A DNA stretch of 64,000 nt from Cryobacterium psychrotolerans (GTDB lineage Bacteria; Actinomycetota; Actinomycetes; Actinomycetales; Microbacteriaceae), in contig NZ_FNFU01000013.1 of the NCBI RefSeq assembly GCF_900101115.1, positions 20,665 through 84,664 of the forward strand, written 5' to 3'. The translations under genes were made by a program, and so were the position numbers. This document shows, piece by piece, positions 16,481 to 23,970 of the stretch. The notes under the pieces were generated by a model. It was not told where the DNA came from and ran no database searches. It saw only the letters and a program-made list of their open reading frames with translations. The first letter of the stretch is position 1, and each line of letters starts with the position of its first letter.

Positions 16481-16539
16481 TTCAGTTGCGGACAACGGAC
16501 CTTCACTTCGCTGGGGAAGGTACTTTCTCCGCAACTGAA
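16481..16539. repeat. palindromic repeat family B, copy 1
   Basis: Outer arms TTCAGTTGCGGA (16481-16492) and TCCGCAACTGAA (16528-16539) are perfect inverted copies. Inside, ACCTTC and GAAGGT can form a second stem. The sequence GCGGACAACG.ACCTTC is shared with the element at 39065-39112. It lies between two converging genes and probably terminates both. Confidence 0.8.
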
Positions 16540-16563
16540 TGCCGGGGAGCGTGTCGAGTTTCG

Positions 16564-16971
16564 CTAGGCGGCCAGGCGCGCCTGGGAACGGCGGGCCAGG
16601 CGCACGGCGCCATCCGGCACCTTCGTGTCGCGGTTCAGCCGGGCCCCGTGGCCGATGCGGGCGTCAGCCCCGATCCGAGAGTGGCTGCCGATGCGCACGT
16701 CGTTGCCGATGACGGCCCCACGGCCCACGTGCACGTCGTCGCCGATGAAGGCCAGGCTGCCGATCCGCGCACCCTGGTCGATCCAGCTTCCCTGGCCGAT
16801 CCATCCTCCGCGGGCGACGCGAGCCTCGGCCTCCACATACGTCGTGGACGCGATGAACGTGCTGTCCTCGACGTTCGCCCCCGGCGCCACCAGCCCGCCG
16901 CCGTTGGCGTGCCTACGGTACTTCGTGACCGTGCCGGCGGCGTCTTCTACTTCTTCGATCTTCCGTGTCAT
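16564..16971 (-). CDS. left-handed beta-helix (hexapeptide-repeat) protein without a catalytic domain
   Basis: A 135-residue protein made largely of hexapeptide turns: IGQGSWIDQGARIGSLAFIGDDVHVGRGAVIGNDVRIG and on through ADARIGHGARL, giving roughly twelve repeats of the [LIV]-G-x-x-x-x type. No acyltransferase N-terminal domain or known catalytic His is obvious. The ATG follows GGGGAGAGG. It may be a scaffold, a bactofilin-like or a polymerising protein. Function is unknown. Confidence 0.8.
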   Translation of the reverse strand: MTRKIEEVEDAAGTVTKYRRHANGGGLVAPGANVEDSTFIASTTYVEAEARVARGGWIGQGSWIDQGARIGSLAFIGDDVHVGRGAVIGNDVRIGSHSRIGADARIGHGARLNRDTKVPDGAVRLARRSQARLAA

Positions 16972-16981
16972 TGCCTCTCCC

Positions 16982-17027
16982 CGGACGCGTCATGCGCGTC
17001 GTGCGTTCGGACGCGTGGTGCGCGTCG
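16982..17027. repeat. short direct repeat upstream of the beta-helix gene
   Basis: Two 20-base units starting CGGACGCGT (16982-17001 and 17008-17027) match at 18 of 20 positions. They sit upstream of the minus-strand hexapeptide protein and could reflect slippage or an operator. Confidence 0.5.
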
Positions 17028-17095
17028 CTGGCTTTAACACGCGGGCGGCACGGTTGATTCCCCGGCCGGCCCGACCTCAACCGGCCGGTCTGCCC

Positions 17096-17881
17096 TCAAC
17101 CGGCCGATTTGTGCGAGACGCCGTGGGCTTCCGGGCGGACGTCGTCGCCAATCACCCGCGCGGCGGCGAGCAGCAGGGGAATGGCCCGGGCAGCGAACGC
17201 GTCGCCGACGCGGGACACCGGGCCGGAGACCGAGATGGCCGTGGGCGTCGGGGCGCCGGGGACCGCAACGGCAAAGCATCGCACGCCGATTTCCTGCTCG
17301 TTGTCATCAATGGCGTAGCCCCGCTCACGGGTGCGGGCCAGGTCGGCCAGCAGCTCGTCAACGGTGCCGATGCTCATCTCCGTGGGCGTCGGCATGCCCG
17401 CCCGGGCGACGATGCCCCGCACCCGGTCGTCGTCAAGCTGGGCCAGGATCGCCTTGCCGACCCCCGAGTCGTGGGTGTGCACCCGACGCCCCACCTCGGT
17501 GAACATCCGCATCGAGTGCGCCGAGGGGACCTGGGCGATGTACACGACCATGTCCCCGTCGAGCATCGCCATGTTGGACGTTTCGCCCAGCTCGGAGACC
17601 AGGGAGGCCAGTTGCGGCCGGGCCAGGGCGCCGAGCTGCTTGCTCGCCCCGTCGCCCAGCCGAATCAGGCGCGGACCCAGCGCATAGCGCCGATTGGGCA
17701 GCTGCCGGGCGTATCCGAGCGCCACCAGGGTGCGCAGGAGGCGGTGAATAGTGGGGAGCGGCAGATCGGTCGACCCGGCCAGTTCAGACAGGGTCACCTC
17801 GCGCCCGGCATCCGTGATGAGCTCCAGGAGTTCGAAGACACGCTCCACAGACTGAACGCCGCCGATAGTCTTTACCGCCAT
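17096..17881 (-). CDS. IclR family transcriptional regulator
   Basis: A 261-residue regulator. The N-terminal winged helix (VERVFELLELITDAGREVTLSELAG, then LPTIHRLLRTLVALGYA) is followed by the IclR effector domain with its typical HTHDSGVGKAILAQLDDD and GYAIDDNEQEIGVRCFAVAV blocks. The ATG is preceded by GGGAGG. It is divergent from malate synthase, in front of genes for glyoxylate-yielding allantoin breakdown, so it likely controls that operon in response to an intermediate such as glyoxylate or allantoin. This role is inferred by comparison with AllR-type regulators. Confidence 0.9.
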   Translation of the reverse strand: MAVKTIGGVQSVERVFELLELITDAGREVTLSELAGSTDLPLPTIHRLLRTLVALGYARQLPNRRYALGPRLIRLGDGASKQLGALARPQLASLVSELGETSNMAMLDGDMVVYIAQVPSAHSMRMFTEVGRRVHTHDSGVGKAILAQLDDDRVRGIVARAGMPTPTEMSIGTVDELLADLARTRERGYAIDDNEQEIGVRCFAVAVPGAPTPTAISVSGPVSRVGDAFAARAIPLLLAAARVIGDDVRPEAHGVSHKSAG

Positions 17882-17940
17882 TCCCTGGCCTCCCGTGAGT
17901 GTCTGACAGAAATTTACCGCATGGCGAAATTTTTGTCTCA

Positions 17941-17962
17941 AATCCTAAGATACCTCAGGATT
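17941..17962. promoter_or_regulatory. operator-like palindrome between IclR gene and malate synthase
   Basis: AATCCT and AGGATT flank a 10-base centre that itself is partly symmetric, so 18 of 22 positions obey the dyad. It lies 60 bases upstream of the IclR start and 31 bases upstream of the malate synthase -35 element. It is a good candidate for IclR binding. Confidence 0.5.
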
Positions 17963-17992
17963 GTGGGGGCCGGCGGGGAGACCTGGGAACGG

Positions 17993-18021
17993 TTGTGTTT
18001 CCGCAGGATAGACAATAATAT
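17993..18021 (+). promoter_or_regulatory. promoter of the malate synthase-allE-allB operon
   Basis: TTGTGT (17993-17998) and TAATAT (18016-18021) are separated by exactly 17 bases. The -10 ends 7 bases before the ATG at 18029, matching the leaderless pattern of the window. Confidence 0.65.
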
Positions 18022-18028
18022 CCGTAAT

Positions 18029-19651
18029 ATGAAAGAACCTGGCGGAACGATGATGTCGCTGACACTCACTGACGCGCGGCCGGTCGCCCGCGCCGAGGAA
18101 ATTCTCACCCCGGAGGCGCTGGCCTTCATCGAAGACCTGAACCGCCGCTTCGCTCCCCGACGGAGTGAACTTCTCGGCGAACGGAAGGCCAGGCGCGACA
18201 CCGTGGCCGCCACGGGCAGGCTGGACTTCCTGCCGGAGACCGCCTCGGTGCGCGCCGGCGATTGGCAGGTCGCCGCGGCTCCCGCGGCCCTGCGCGACCG
18301 CCGGGTCGAAATCACCGGCCCGGCCTCGCCGGCCAAAATGGCCATCAACGCGCTCAACTCAGGGGCCCGTGTGTGGCTGGCGGACCTCGAGGATGCCAGC
18401 TGCCCGACCTGGCCCAACGTGGTCGACGGCATCCTGAACCTGCGCGACGCAGCCGCCGGAACCCTCGCCTACACCTCGCCGGAAGGCAAGGAATACCTGC
18501 TGCGCACCGACGCCTCTCCCGCCGTGGTCATCACCCGGCCGCGCGGGTGGCACATGGTCGAACGCCACGTGCTGATCGACGGCGAGCCCGCGGTGGCAGC
18601 GCTCGTGGACTTCGGCCTGCACTTCTTCCACACAGCGAAACTGCTGCTGGCGGCTGGCCGTGGACCGTACTACTACCTGCCCAAGATGGAGAGCCATCTC
18701 GAGGCCAGGCTCTGGAACGACATCTTCGTTTTCGCCCAGGACTACCTGGGCGTGCCGCAGGGCAGCATCCGTGCCACGGTACTGATCGAGACCATCCCGG
18801 CGGCCTTCGAAATGGACGAGATCCTCTTCGAGCTTCGCGACCACGCCTCGGGCCTCAATGCCGGACGCTGGGACTACCTGTTCAGCATCGTGAAATACTT
18901 CCGCGATGCGGGCCCGGCGTTCATCCTGCCGGACCGATCCTCGATCTCCATGACGGCGCCATTCATGCGCGCGTACACCGAGCTGCTGGTCAAGACCTGT
19001 CACCGGCGCGGCGCCTTCGCCATGGGCGGCATGGCTGCGGTCATCCCGAACCGGCACGAACCCGCGGTCACGGAGGAGGCCTTCCGCAAGGTCAGGGCGG
19101 ACAAGGTTCGCGAGGCGCTCGACGGCTTCGACGGCTCCTGGGTGGCTCACCCCGACCTCGTGCCCGTCTGCCAGGAGGTGTTCGACGACGTTCTCGGCGA
19201 GCGCCCCAACCAGCTCGACAAGGCGCGCCCCGAGGTTACCGTGACGGCGGATCAGCTGCTCGACATTGCCTCCGCGGCCGGCCAGGTGACCGAGGCCGGG
19301 CTGAGGCTGAACCTTTACGTGGCCGTGGCGTACACCGCCGCCTGGATCTCCGGAAACGGGGCCGTCGCCATCCACAACCTGATGGAGGATGCCGCGACGG
19401 CAGAGATCTCCCGGTCCCAGGTCTGGCAACAGATCCGCAACGGTGTCACGCTCAGTGACACGGGGCGCACGGTGACCCGCGAACTCGTCGCCCGGATTCT
19501 CGGCGAGGAGACGGAGAGACTTCGCTCGGAAGTGGGCGAGGAGGCCTTCAACGCGTTCTACCGGCCGGCCGGCGAGCTGATTGGGGAGATCTGCCTCTCT
19601 CCGGAGTACACGGATTTCCTCACCACGCCCGCCTACGAGCTGATCGACTGA
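18029..19651 (+). CDS. aceB: malate synthase A
   Basis: Condenses glyoxylate with acetyl-CoA to malate. Across its length it tracks the A-type enzyme: LNRRFAPRRSELL, RRVEITGPASPAKMAINALNSGA, WLADLEDASCPTWPNV, RPRGWHMVERHVLIDG, GLNAGRWDYLFSIVKYF, the conserved TCHRRGAFAMGGMAA near residue 325, and the C-terminal NLMEDAATAEISRSQVWQ with its catalytic acid. From the ATG at 18050 it is 533 residues, the usual length. The ATG at 18029 fits the promoter as a leaderless start, so either may be used. Its place at the head of allantoin genes suggests it removes glyoxylate made from purines. Confidence 0.95.
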   Translation: MKEPGGTMMSLTLTDARPVARAEEILTPEALAFIEDLNRRFAPRRSELLGERKARRDTVAATGRLDFLPETASVRAGDWQVAAAPAALRDRRVEITGPASPAKMAINALNSGARVWLADLEDASCPTWPNVVDGILNLRDAAAGTLAYTSPEGKEYLLRTDASPAVVITRPRGWHMVERHVLIDGEPAVAALVDFGLHFFHTAKLLLAAGRGPYYYLPKMESHLEARLWNDIFVFAQDYLGVPQGSIRATVLIETIPAAFEMDEILFELRDHASGLNAGRWDYLFSIVKYFRDAGPAFILPDRSSISMTAPFMRAYTELLVKTCHRRGAFAMGGMAAVIPNRHEPAVTEEAFRKVRADKVREALDGFDGSWVAHPDLVPVCQEVFDDVLGERPNQLDKARPEVTVTADQLLDIASAAGQVTEAGLRLNLYVAVAYTAAWISGNGAVAIHNLMEDAATAEISRSQVWQQIRNGVTLSDTGRTVTRELVARILGEETERLRSEVGEEAFNAFYRPAGELIGEICLSPEYTDFLTTPAYELID

Positions 19652-19654
19652 CCC

Positions 19655-20977
19655 GTGGGCGCAGCCACCTCCCTCTCCGCCGCTGATCTGCGGCAGATTG
19701 ACACCCAGCTGGCCGCCACCGACACCCTGCTGGACACGAACTACCCCGGTGACGACGGCAGCCGCCAGCCGGTGCACACCGTCTACGTCCCGGCGGACCT
19801 GTTCACGCCGGGCCTGGCCGCCGAGTGGGGAGAGCGAGCCCTGCACGCTGCGGCCGCCCACGGCGGCCTGTCCCGGCTGGGGTCGCTTCTGGGATTCGAC
19901 GATGACCTCGCCGAAGCGCTCTCGACTCGCGTCGAGACGAAGCTTTCGAGCGAACCGATCGAGGACCTGCGGCTGGACTTCGAGGATGGCTACGGAAACC
20001 GCGGCGACGAGGCGGAAGACGAGGACGCGGCGAACGCAGCGCGGCTGGTGGCCCGGTCGGTGGCCGAGGGCACCGCTCCGCCCTTCATCGGGATCCGCTT
20101 CAAGGGCCTGGAGACGTCCACGCGTGCCCGAGGGCTGCGCACCCTGGACCTGTTCATCTCGGGCCTGGTCACGGCGGGCGAGCTCCCCGACGGCCTGGTG
20201 CTGACGCTGCCCAAGGTCACGACGGTGGACCAGGTGCAGGCGATGGGCTACGCCGTTGGCCGGCTGGAGGACGTGCACTCGCTGCCCGCCGGCCGGTTGC
20301 GCTTCGAGGTGCAGGTTGAGACGCCGCAGCTGATCCTCGGCCCGGACGGAACCTCGCCGGTGGCCCGACTGGCGCACGCTGTGCCCGGGCGGATCAGCGG
20401 GCTGCACTACGGAACCTACGACTACAGCGCCTCGCTGCAGATCTCGGCCGAATACCAGTCGATGGAGCATCCGGTCGCGGACTTCGCCAAGGAGGTCATG
20501 CAGCTGGCGGTTGCCGGCACCGGCATCCGGCTCTCGGATGGTTCCACCAACGTCATTCCGGTGGGCGACGGCGTCGATGACGCCTGGCGCTTGCACGGCC
20601 GGCTGGTTCGACGGTCGCTGGAGCGTGGCTACTACCAGGGCTGGGACCTGCACGCGGCGCAGCTGCCGAGCCGATTCGCCGCCACCTTCGGCTTCTACCG
20701 GCAGGGACTGCCCGCCGCTGCGCTCCGGCTGCGCGCGTATGCGGACCTGACCGCCCGGGACAGGGCCGCCCCGGTCGGGGCCGGAAGCGGCATCCTGGAC
20801 GAGCCGGCGACGGCACGCTCCCTGGCGGGGTTCGTGCTTCGCGGTGTGCAGTGCGGCGCGGTCGGCGCCGAGGAGGCCCTGGCCGTGACCGGCCTGGGCC
20901 TGGCCAGGCTCACCCTGCTTGCCCATCCGCGATTGGATGCCGGTAGCCTTGCCGGAACTCCGGGAGCAGACGCATGA
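19655..20977 (+). CDS. DUF6986 family, HpcH/HpaI aldolase-citrate lyase-like protein
   Basis: A 440-residue protein starting at GTG three bases after the malate synthase stop. It shows the CitE/HpcH-like barrel signatures: EDLRLDFEDGYGNRGDE (about residues 103-119), LTLPKVTTVDQVQ, RFEVQVETPQLIL, which holds the expected metal-ligand Glu, and ISGLHYGTYDYSASL, which holds the expected Asp. Relatives cleave or form beta-hydroxy acyl units such as malyl-CoA. The activity here is unknown. Its position between malate synthase and ureidoglycine aminohydrolase suggests glyoxylate or ureidoglycolate chemistry, which is inference. Confidence 0.85.
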   Translation: MGAATSLSAADLRQIDTQLAATDTLLDTNYPGDDGSRQPVHTVYVPADLFTPGLAAEWGERALHAAAAHGGLSRLGSLLGFDDDLAEALSTRVETKLSSEPIEDLRLDFEDGYGNRGDEAEDEDAANAARLVARSVAEGTAPPFIGIRFKGLETSTRARGLRTLDLFISGLVTAGELPDGLVLTLPKVTTVDQVQAMGYAVGRLEDVHSLPAGRLRFEVQVETPQLILGPDGTSPVARLAHAVPGRISGLHYGTYDYSASLQISAEYQSMEHPVADFAKEVMQLAVAGTGIRLSDGSTNVIPVGDGVDDAWRLHGRLVRRSLERGYYQGWDLHAAQLPSRFAATFGFYRQGLPAAALRLRAYADLTARDRAAPVGAGSGILDEPATARSLAGFVLRGVQCGAVGAEEALAVTGLGLARLTLLAHPRLDAGSLAGTPGADA

Positions 20978-21786
20978 GCAACTATTATTCCCCAGAGGGC
21001 GGCCTGCCCGCCCAGACCGCGCTCCTCACCGACCGCGCGGTGGTCAAGGCGGCGTACACGGTGATCCCGAGGGGCGTGCTGCGGAACATCGTCACCAGCA
21101 ACCTCCCCGGCTGGGAGAACACCCGGGCGTGGATCCTGGCCAGGCCGATCGCCGGCTTCGCCACCACCTTCGCCCAGTACATCGTCGAGGTGGCGCCCGG
21201 CGGCTGCAGCGCGAAGCCGGAGCCAGAGGCCGGCGTCGAATCCGTTCTCTTCCTCACCAGGGGCACGCTCACGCTGACGCTCGACGGCACCGAACACACG
21301 CTGGAACCGGGCGCCTATGTCTACACGGCGGCCGGGGCGCGGTGGTCGGTGAGAAACGACGGCGACGAACCCGCGACCTTCCAGTGGGTGCGCAAGGCCT
21401 ACGAGCCGCTCGAGGGCTACACGGCCACGTCATTCGTCACCAGCGATGCCGCCGTGACGCCCTCGGCCATGCCGGACACGGACAACCGGTGGTCGACCAC
21501 CCGCTTCGTCGACCCGAACGACCTGGCCCACGACATGCACGTCAATATCGTCACGTTCGAGCCCGGCGCCGTCATCCCGTTCGCCGAAACCCATGTGATG
21601 GAGCACGGCATCTTCGTGCTCGAGGGCAAGGCCGTCTACCGGCTCAATGACGACTGGGTCGAGGTGGAGGCAGGCGACTTCATGTGGCTGCGCGCGTTCT
21701 GCCCCCAGGCCTGCTACGCCGGCGGCCCCGGGCAGTTCCGCTACCTCCTGTACAAAGACGTCAACCGGCAGATCCGCCTGACCTGA
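20974..21786 (+). CDS. allE: (S)-ureidoglycine aminohydrolase
   Basis: A 270-residue bicupin that releases ammonia from (S)-ureidoglycine to give (S)-ureidoglycolate. The N-terminal cupin contains VESVLFLTRGTLTLTLDG. The C-terminal cupin carries the metal site in EPGAVIPFAETHVMEHGIFVLEGKAVY and ends with GDFMWLRAFCPQACYAGGPG, a family hallmark. The ATG overlaps the DUF6986 stop (ATGA), and allantoinase follows by 2 bases, so this is one operon. Confidence 0.93.
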   Translation: MSNYYSPEGGLPAQTALLTDRAVVKAAYTVIPRGVLRNIVTSNLPGWENTRAWILARPIAGFATTFAQYIVEVAPGGCSAKPEPEAGVESVLFLTRGTLTLTLDGTEHTLEPGAYVYTAAGARWSVRNDGDEPATFQWVRKAYEPLEGYTATSFVTSDAAVTPSAMPDTDNRWSTTRFVDPNDLAHDMHVNIVTFEPGAVIPFAETHVMEHGIFVLEGKAVYRLNDDWVEVEAGDFMWLRAFCPQACYAGGPGQFRYLLYKDVNRQIRLT

Positions 21787-21788
21787 CG

Positions 21789-23165
21789 ATGAGCGCCAGG
21801 CCTGAAGACACCGCGCCGACGGGCCCCGCGGCCCGCGGGTTCGACCTGGTCATCCGCGCCTCAAGGATCCTGACCCCCGCCGGCATCGTGTCCGCCGAGG
21901 TCGGCATCCGCGCCGGAGTGATCACCCGGATCGAGCCGCTGGGCAGCGGTTTGGACGGGGTCAGCACGATTGAGCTGACGGCCGACGAAACCCTGATCCC
22001 CGGACTGGTCGACACCCACGTGCACGTCAATGAGCCCGGACGCACGGAGTGGGAAGGCTTCGCGTCGGCCACCCGGGCCGCCGCGGCCGGCGGTGTCACC
22101 ACGATCATCGACATGCCGCTGAACAGCATCCCGCCGACGACGACCGCCCGGGCGCTGGAACTCAAGCGCAGCGTGGCGCAGGGCCAGTGCTTCGTCGACG
22201 TCGGTTTCTGGGGCGGCGCCGTCCCCGGCAACACGGCGGAGCTGCGCGGGCTGCACGACGCCGGCGTGTTCGGCTTCAAGTGCTTCCTGCTGCCGTCGGG
22301 GGTGGACGAGTTCCCCCCTCTCGAGCCGGCCGAGATGGAGGCGGACATGGCCCTGACCAGCGGATTGAACTCCGTGCTGATCGTTCACGCCGAGGATGCC
22401 CGCACGATCGACCGGGCGCCGGCCGCCGCGGGCGACCACTACGACACCTTCCTCGCCTCCCGACCGCGGGCGGCCGAGAACCTCGCCATCGCCGACGTCA
22501 TCGAACGCGCGCGCCGGACCGGTGCGCGCGCGCACATCCTGCACCTGAGCTCCTCGGACGCGCTGCCGATGATCGCCGGCGCCAGGCGCGACGGGGTGAA
22601 GCTGACGGTGGAGACCTGCCCGCACTACCTGACCCTGACGGCCGAGGAAATCCCCGACGGCGCGACGGCGTTCAAGTGCTGCCCGCCGATCCGCGAAGCC
22701 TCCAATCGCGACCTGCTCTGGCAGGGCCTGACGGAGGGCGTCATCGATTGCATCGTGTCCGACCACTCCCCGAGCACGCTTGACCTGAAAGACCCGGCGA
22801 ACGGTGACTTCGCGGTCGCCTGGGGCGGGGTGTCCTCCCTGCAGCTGGGCCTCTCCCTGGTCTGGACAGAGGCCCGGACCAGAGGGATCAGCCTCGAACG
22901 GGTGCTCGGCTGGATGTCCACCACCCCGGCGAACCTCGCCCGGCTCACCCGGAAGGGACGGCTCTCCGTCGGATCCGACGCGGACATGGCCATCTTCGGC
23001 GCCGAGGACACATTCGTCGTCGACGCCCGGAAGCTCAACCACAAGAATCCGATCACTCCCTACGACGGCCGGACGCTGACCGGCGTCGTGCGCATGACGT
23101 TCCTCCGCGGCCGGGAAGTCGACGGCCGGACGCCGACCGGCAGGCTACTGCGCCGCGGGACCTGA
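21789..23165 (+). CDS. allB: allantoinase
   Basis: A 458-residue cyclic amidohydrolase that opens allantoin to allantoate. The metal-binding DTHVHVNEPGRTEWEGF lies near residues 75-91, the bridging Lys in GVFGFKCFLLPSG near 162, later His ligands in LIVHAEDA and RAHILHLSSSDA, and the Asp in VSDHSPST near 320. All ligands are present. It is the last gene of the plus-strand operon, and its final 21 bases overlap the end of the convergent xdhC. Confidence 0.93.
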   Translation: MSARPEDTAPTGPAARGFDLVIRASRILTPAGIVSAEVGIRAGVITRIEPLGSGLDGVSTIELTADETLIPGLVDTHVHVNEPGRTEWEGFASATRAAAAGGVTTIIDMPLNSIPPTTTARALELKRSVAQGQCFVDVGFWGGAVPGNTAELRGLHDAGVFGFKCFLLPSGVDEFPPLEPAEMEADMALTSGLNSVLIVHAEDARTIDRAPAAAGDHYDTFLASRPRAAENLAIADVIERARRTGARAHILHLSSSDALPMIAGARRDGVKLTVETCPHYLTLTAEEIPDGATAFKCCPPIREASNRDLLWQGLTEGVIDCIVSDHSPSTLDLKDPANGDFAVAWGGVSSLQLGLSLVWTEARTRGISLERVLGWMSTTPANLARLTRKGRLSVGSDADMAIFGAEDTFVVDARKLNHKNPITPYDGRTLTGVVRMTFLRGREVDGRTPTGRLLRRGT

Positions 23166-23969
23166 GCCGGCCGGCACGGTTTCGAAGCGCTGGAGCAGCT
23201 CGGCCGCCACGCTGACGGCGATGGCCGCGGGATCCTTCGAGGTGATCCCCGGCAGGCCGATCGGAGTGTGGATGCGGGCCAGATCTTCCGGCGTGTGGCC
23301 CTCGTCGGCCAGGCGCTGCTGGAAACGCCGCCATTTGGCGCTCGAACCGATCAGGCCGATGGACGCCAGCTCGGGGAACCGGAGCGCGACGTCGCAGAGC
23401 GCCACATCCTCCGCATGGTCGTGGGTCATGATCAGGACATGCGTGCCGGCCGGAAGCAGCTCGAAAACCACCTCCGGAACCGGTGCGTGATGCACGCGAA
23501 GGCGGGCAGTACTCCCGCCCAGGACGGCGAGTCGATCCTCGGCGAGCTGGTCGGCGCGGGAGTCGACCAGGTGCAGGTCCAGCTCATGGCGGCTGAGAAT
23601 CCGAGCCAGCTCGAGGCCCACATGCCCCAGACCGAAGATGACGACGGCGGGCACAACCCTGATCGGTTCCACCAGCAGCACCACCTCTCCCCCACAACAC
23701 TGCACGCCGTGCACGGCCGGGGCCTTGTCGCTCAGCTGGACGGTCATCAACTCCGGCTCGGCGGCATCCGCGGCAATCAGGGTCCTGGCCCGCTCGATCG
23801 CGGTTTCCTCGAGGTTGCCGCCGCCGATTGTCCCCCAGGCCTCGTGCGCGGAGACGACCATCTTCGCGCCGCCGTTCCTCGGTGCGTGCCCGCGCACCGC
23901 CGCGACCGTGACGATGACCCCGGCCAGCCGGTTCGCACGCAGATGTTCCACCGCGTCGATCCACGCCAT
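23145..23969 (-). CDS. xdhC: xanthine dehydrogenase accessory protein XdhC
   Basis: A 274-residue molybdenum-cofactor insertion chaperone. It has the N-terminal XdhC/CoxI block (VTVAAVRGHAPRNGGAKMVV, WGTIGGGNLEETAI), and the C-terminal Rossmann domain with VVIFGLGHVGLELARIL and the HDHAEDVALCDVAL and IGLIGSSAKWRRFQQRL blocks. XdhC carries and sulphurates the cofactor for XdhB. It starts one base after the xdhB stop and is the last gene of the minus-strand purine operon. Confidence 0.92.
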   Translation of the reverse strand: MAWIDAVEHLRANRLAGVIVTVAAVRGHAPRNGGAKMVVSAHEAWGTIGGGNLEETAIERARTLIAADAAEPELMTVQLSDKAPAVHGVQCCGGEVVLLVEPIRVVPAVVIFGLGHVGLELARILSRHELDLHLVDSRADQLAEDRLAVLGGSTARLRVHHAPVPEVVFELLPAGTHVLIMTHDHAEDVALCDVALRFPELASIGLIGSSAKWRRFQQRLADEGHTPEDLARIHTPIGLPGITSKDPAAIAVSVAAELLQRFETVPAGSGPAAQ

Positions 23970-23970
23970 G

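Noticed and set aside
18359..20926. Long minus-strand frame across malate synthase and DUF6986
   Set aside because: Composition is typical of a shadow frame, with no motif or ribosome site, and both plus-strand genes are clear family members.
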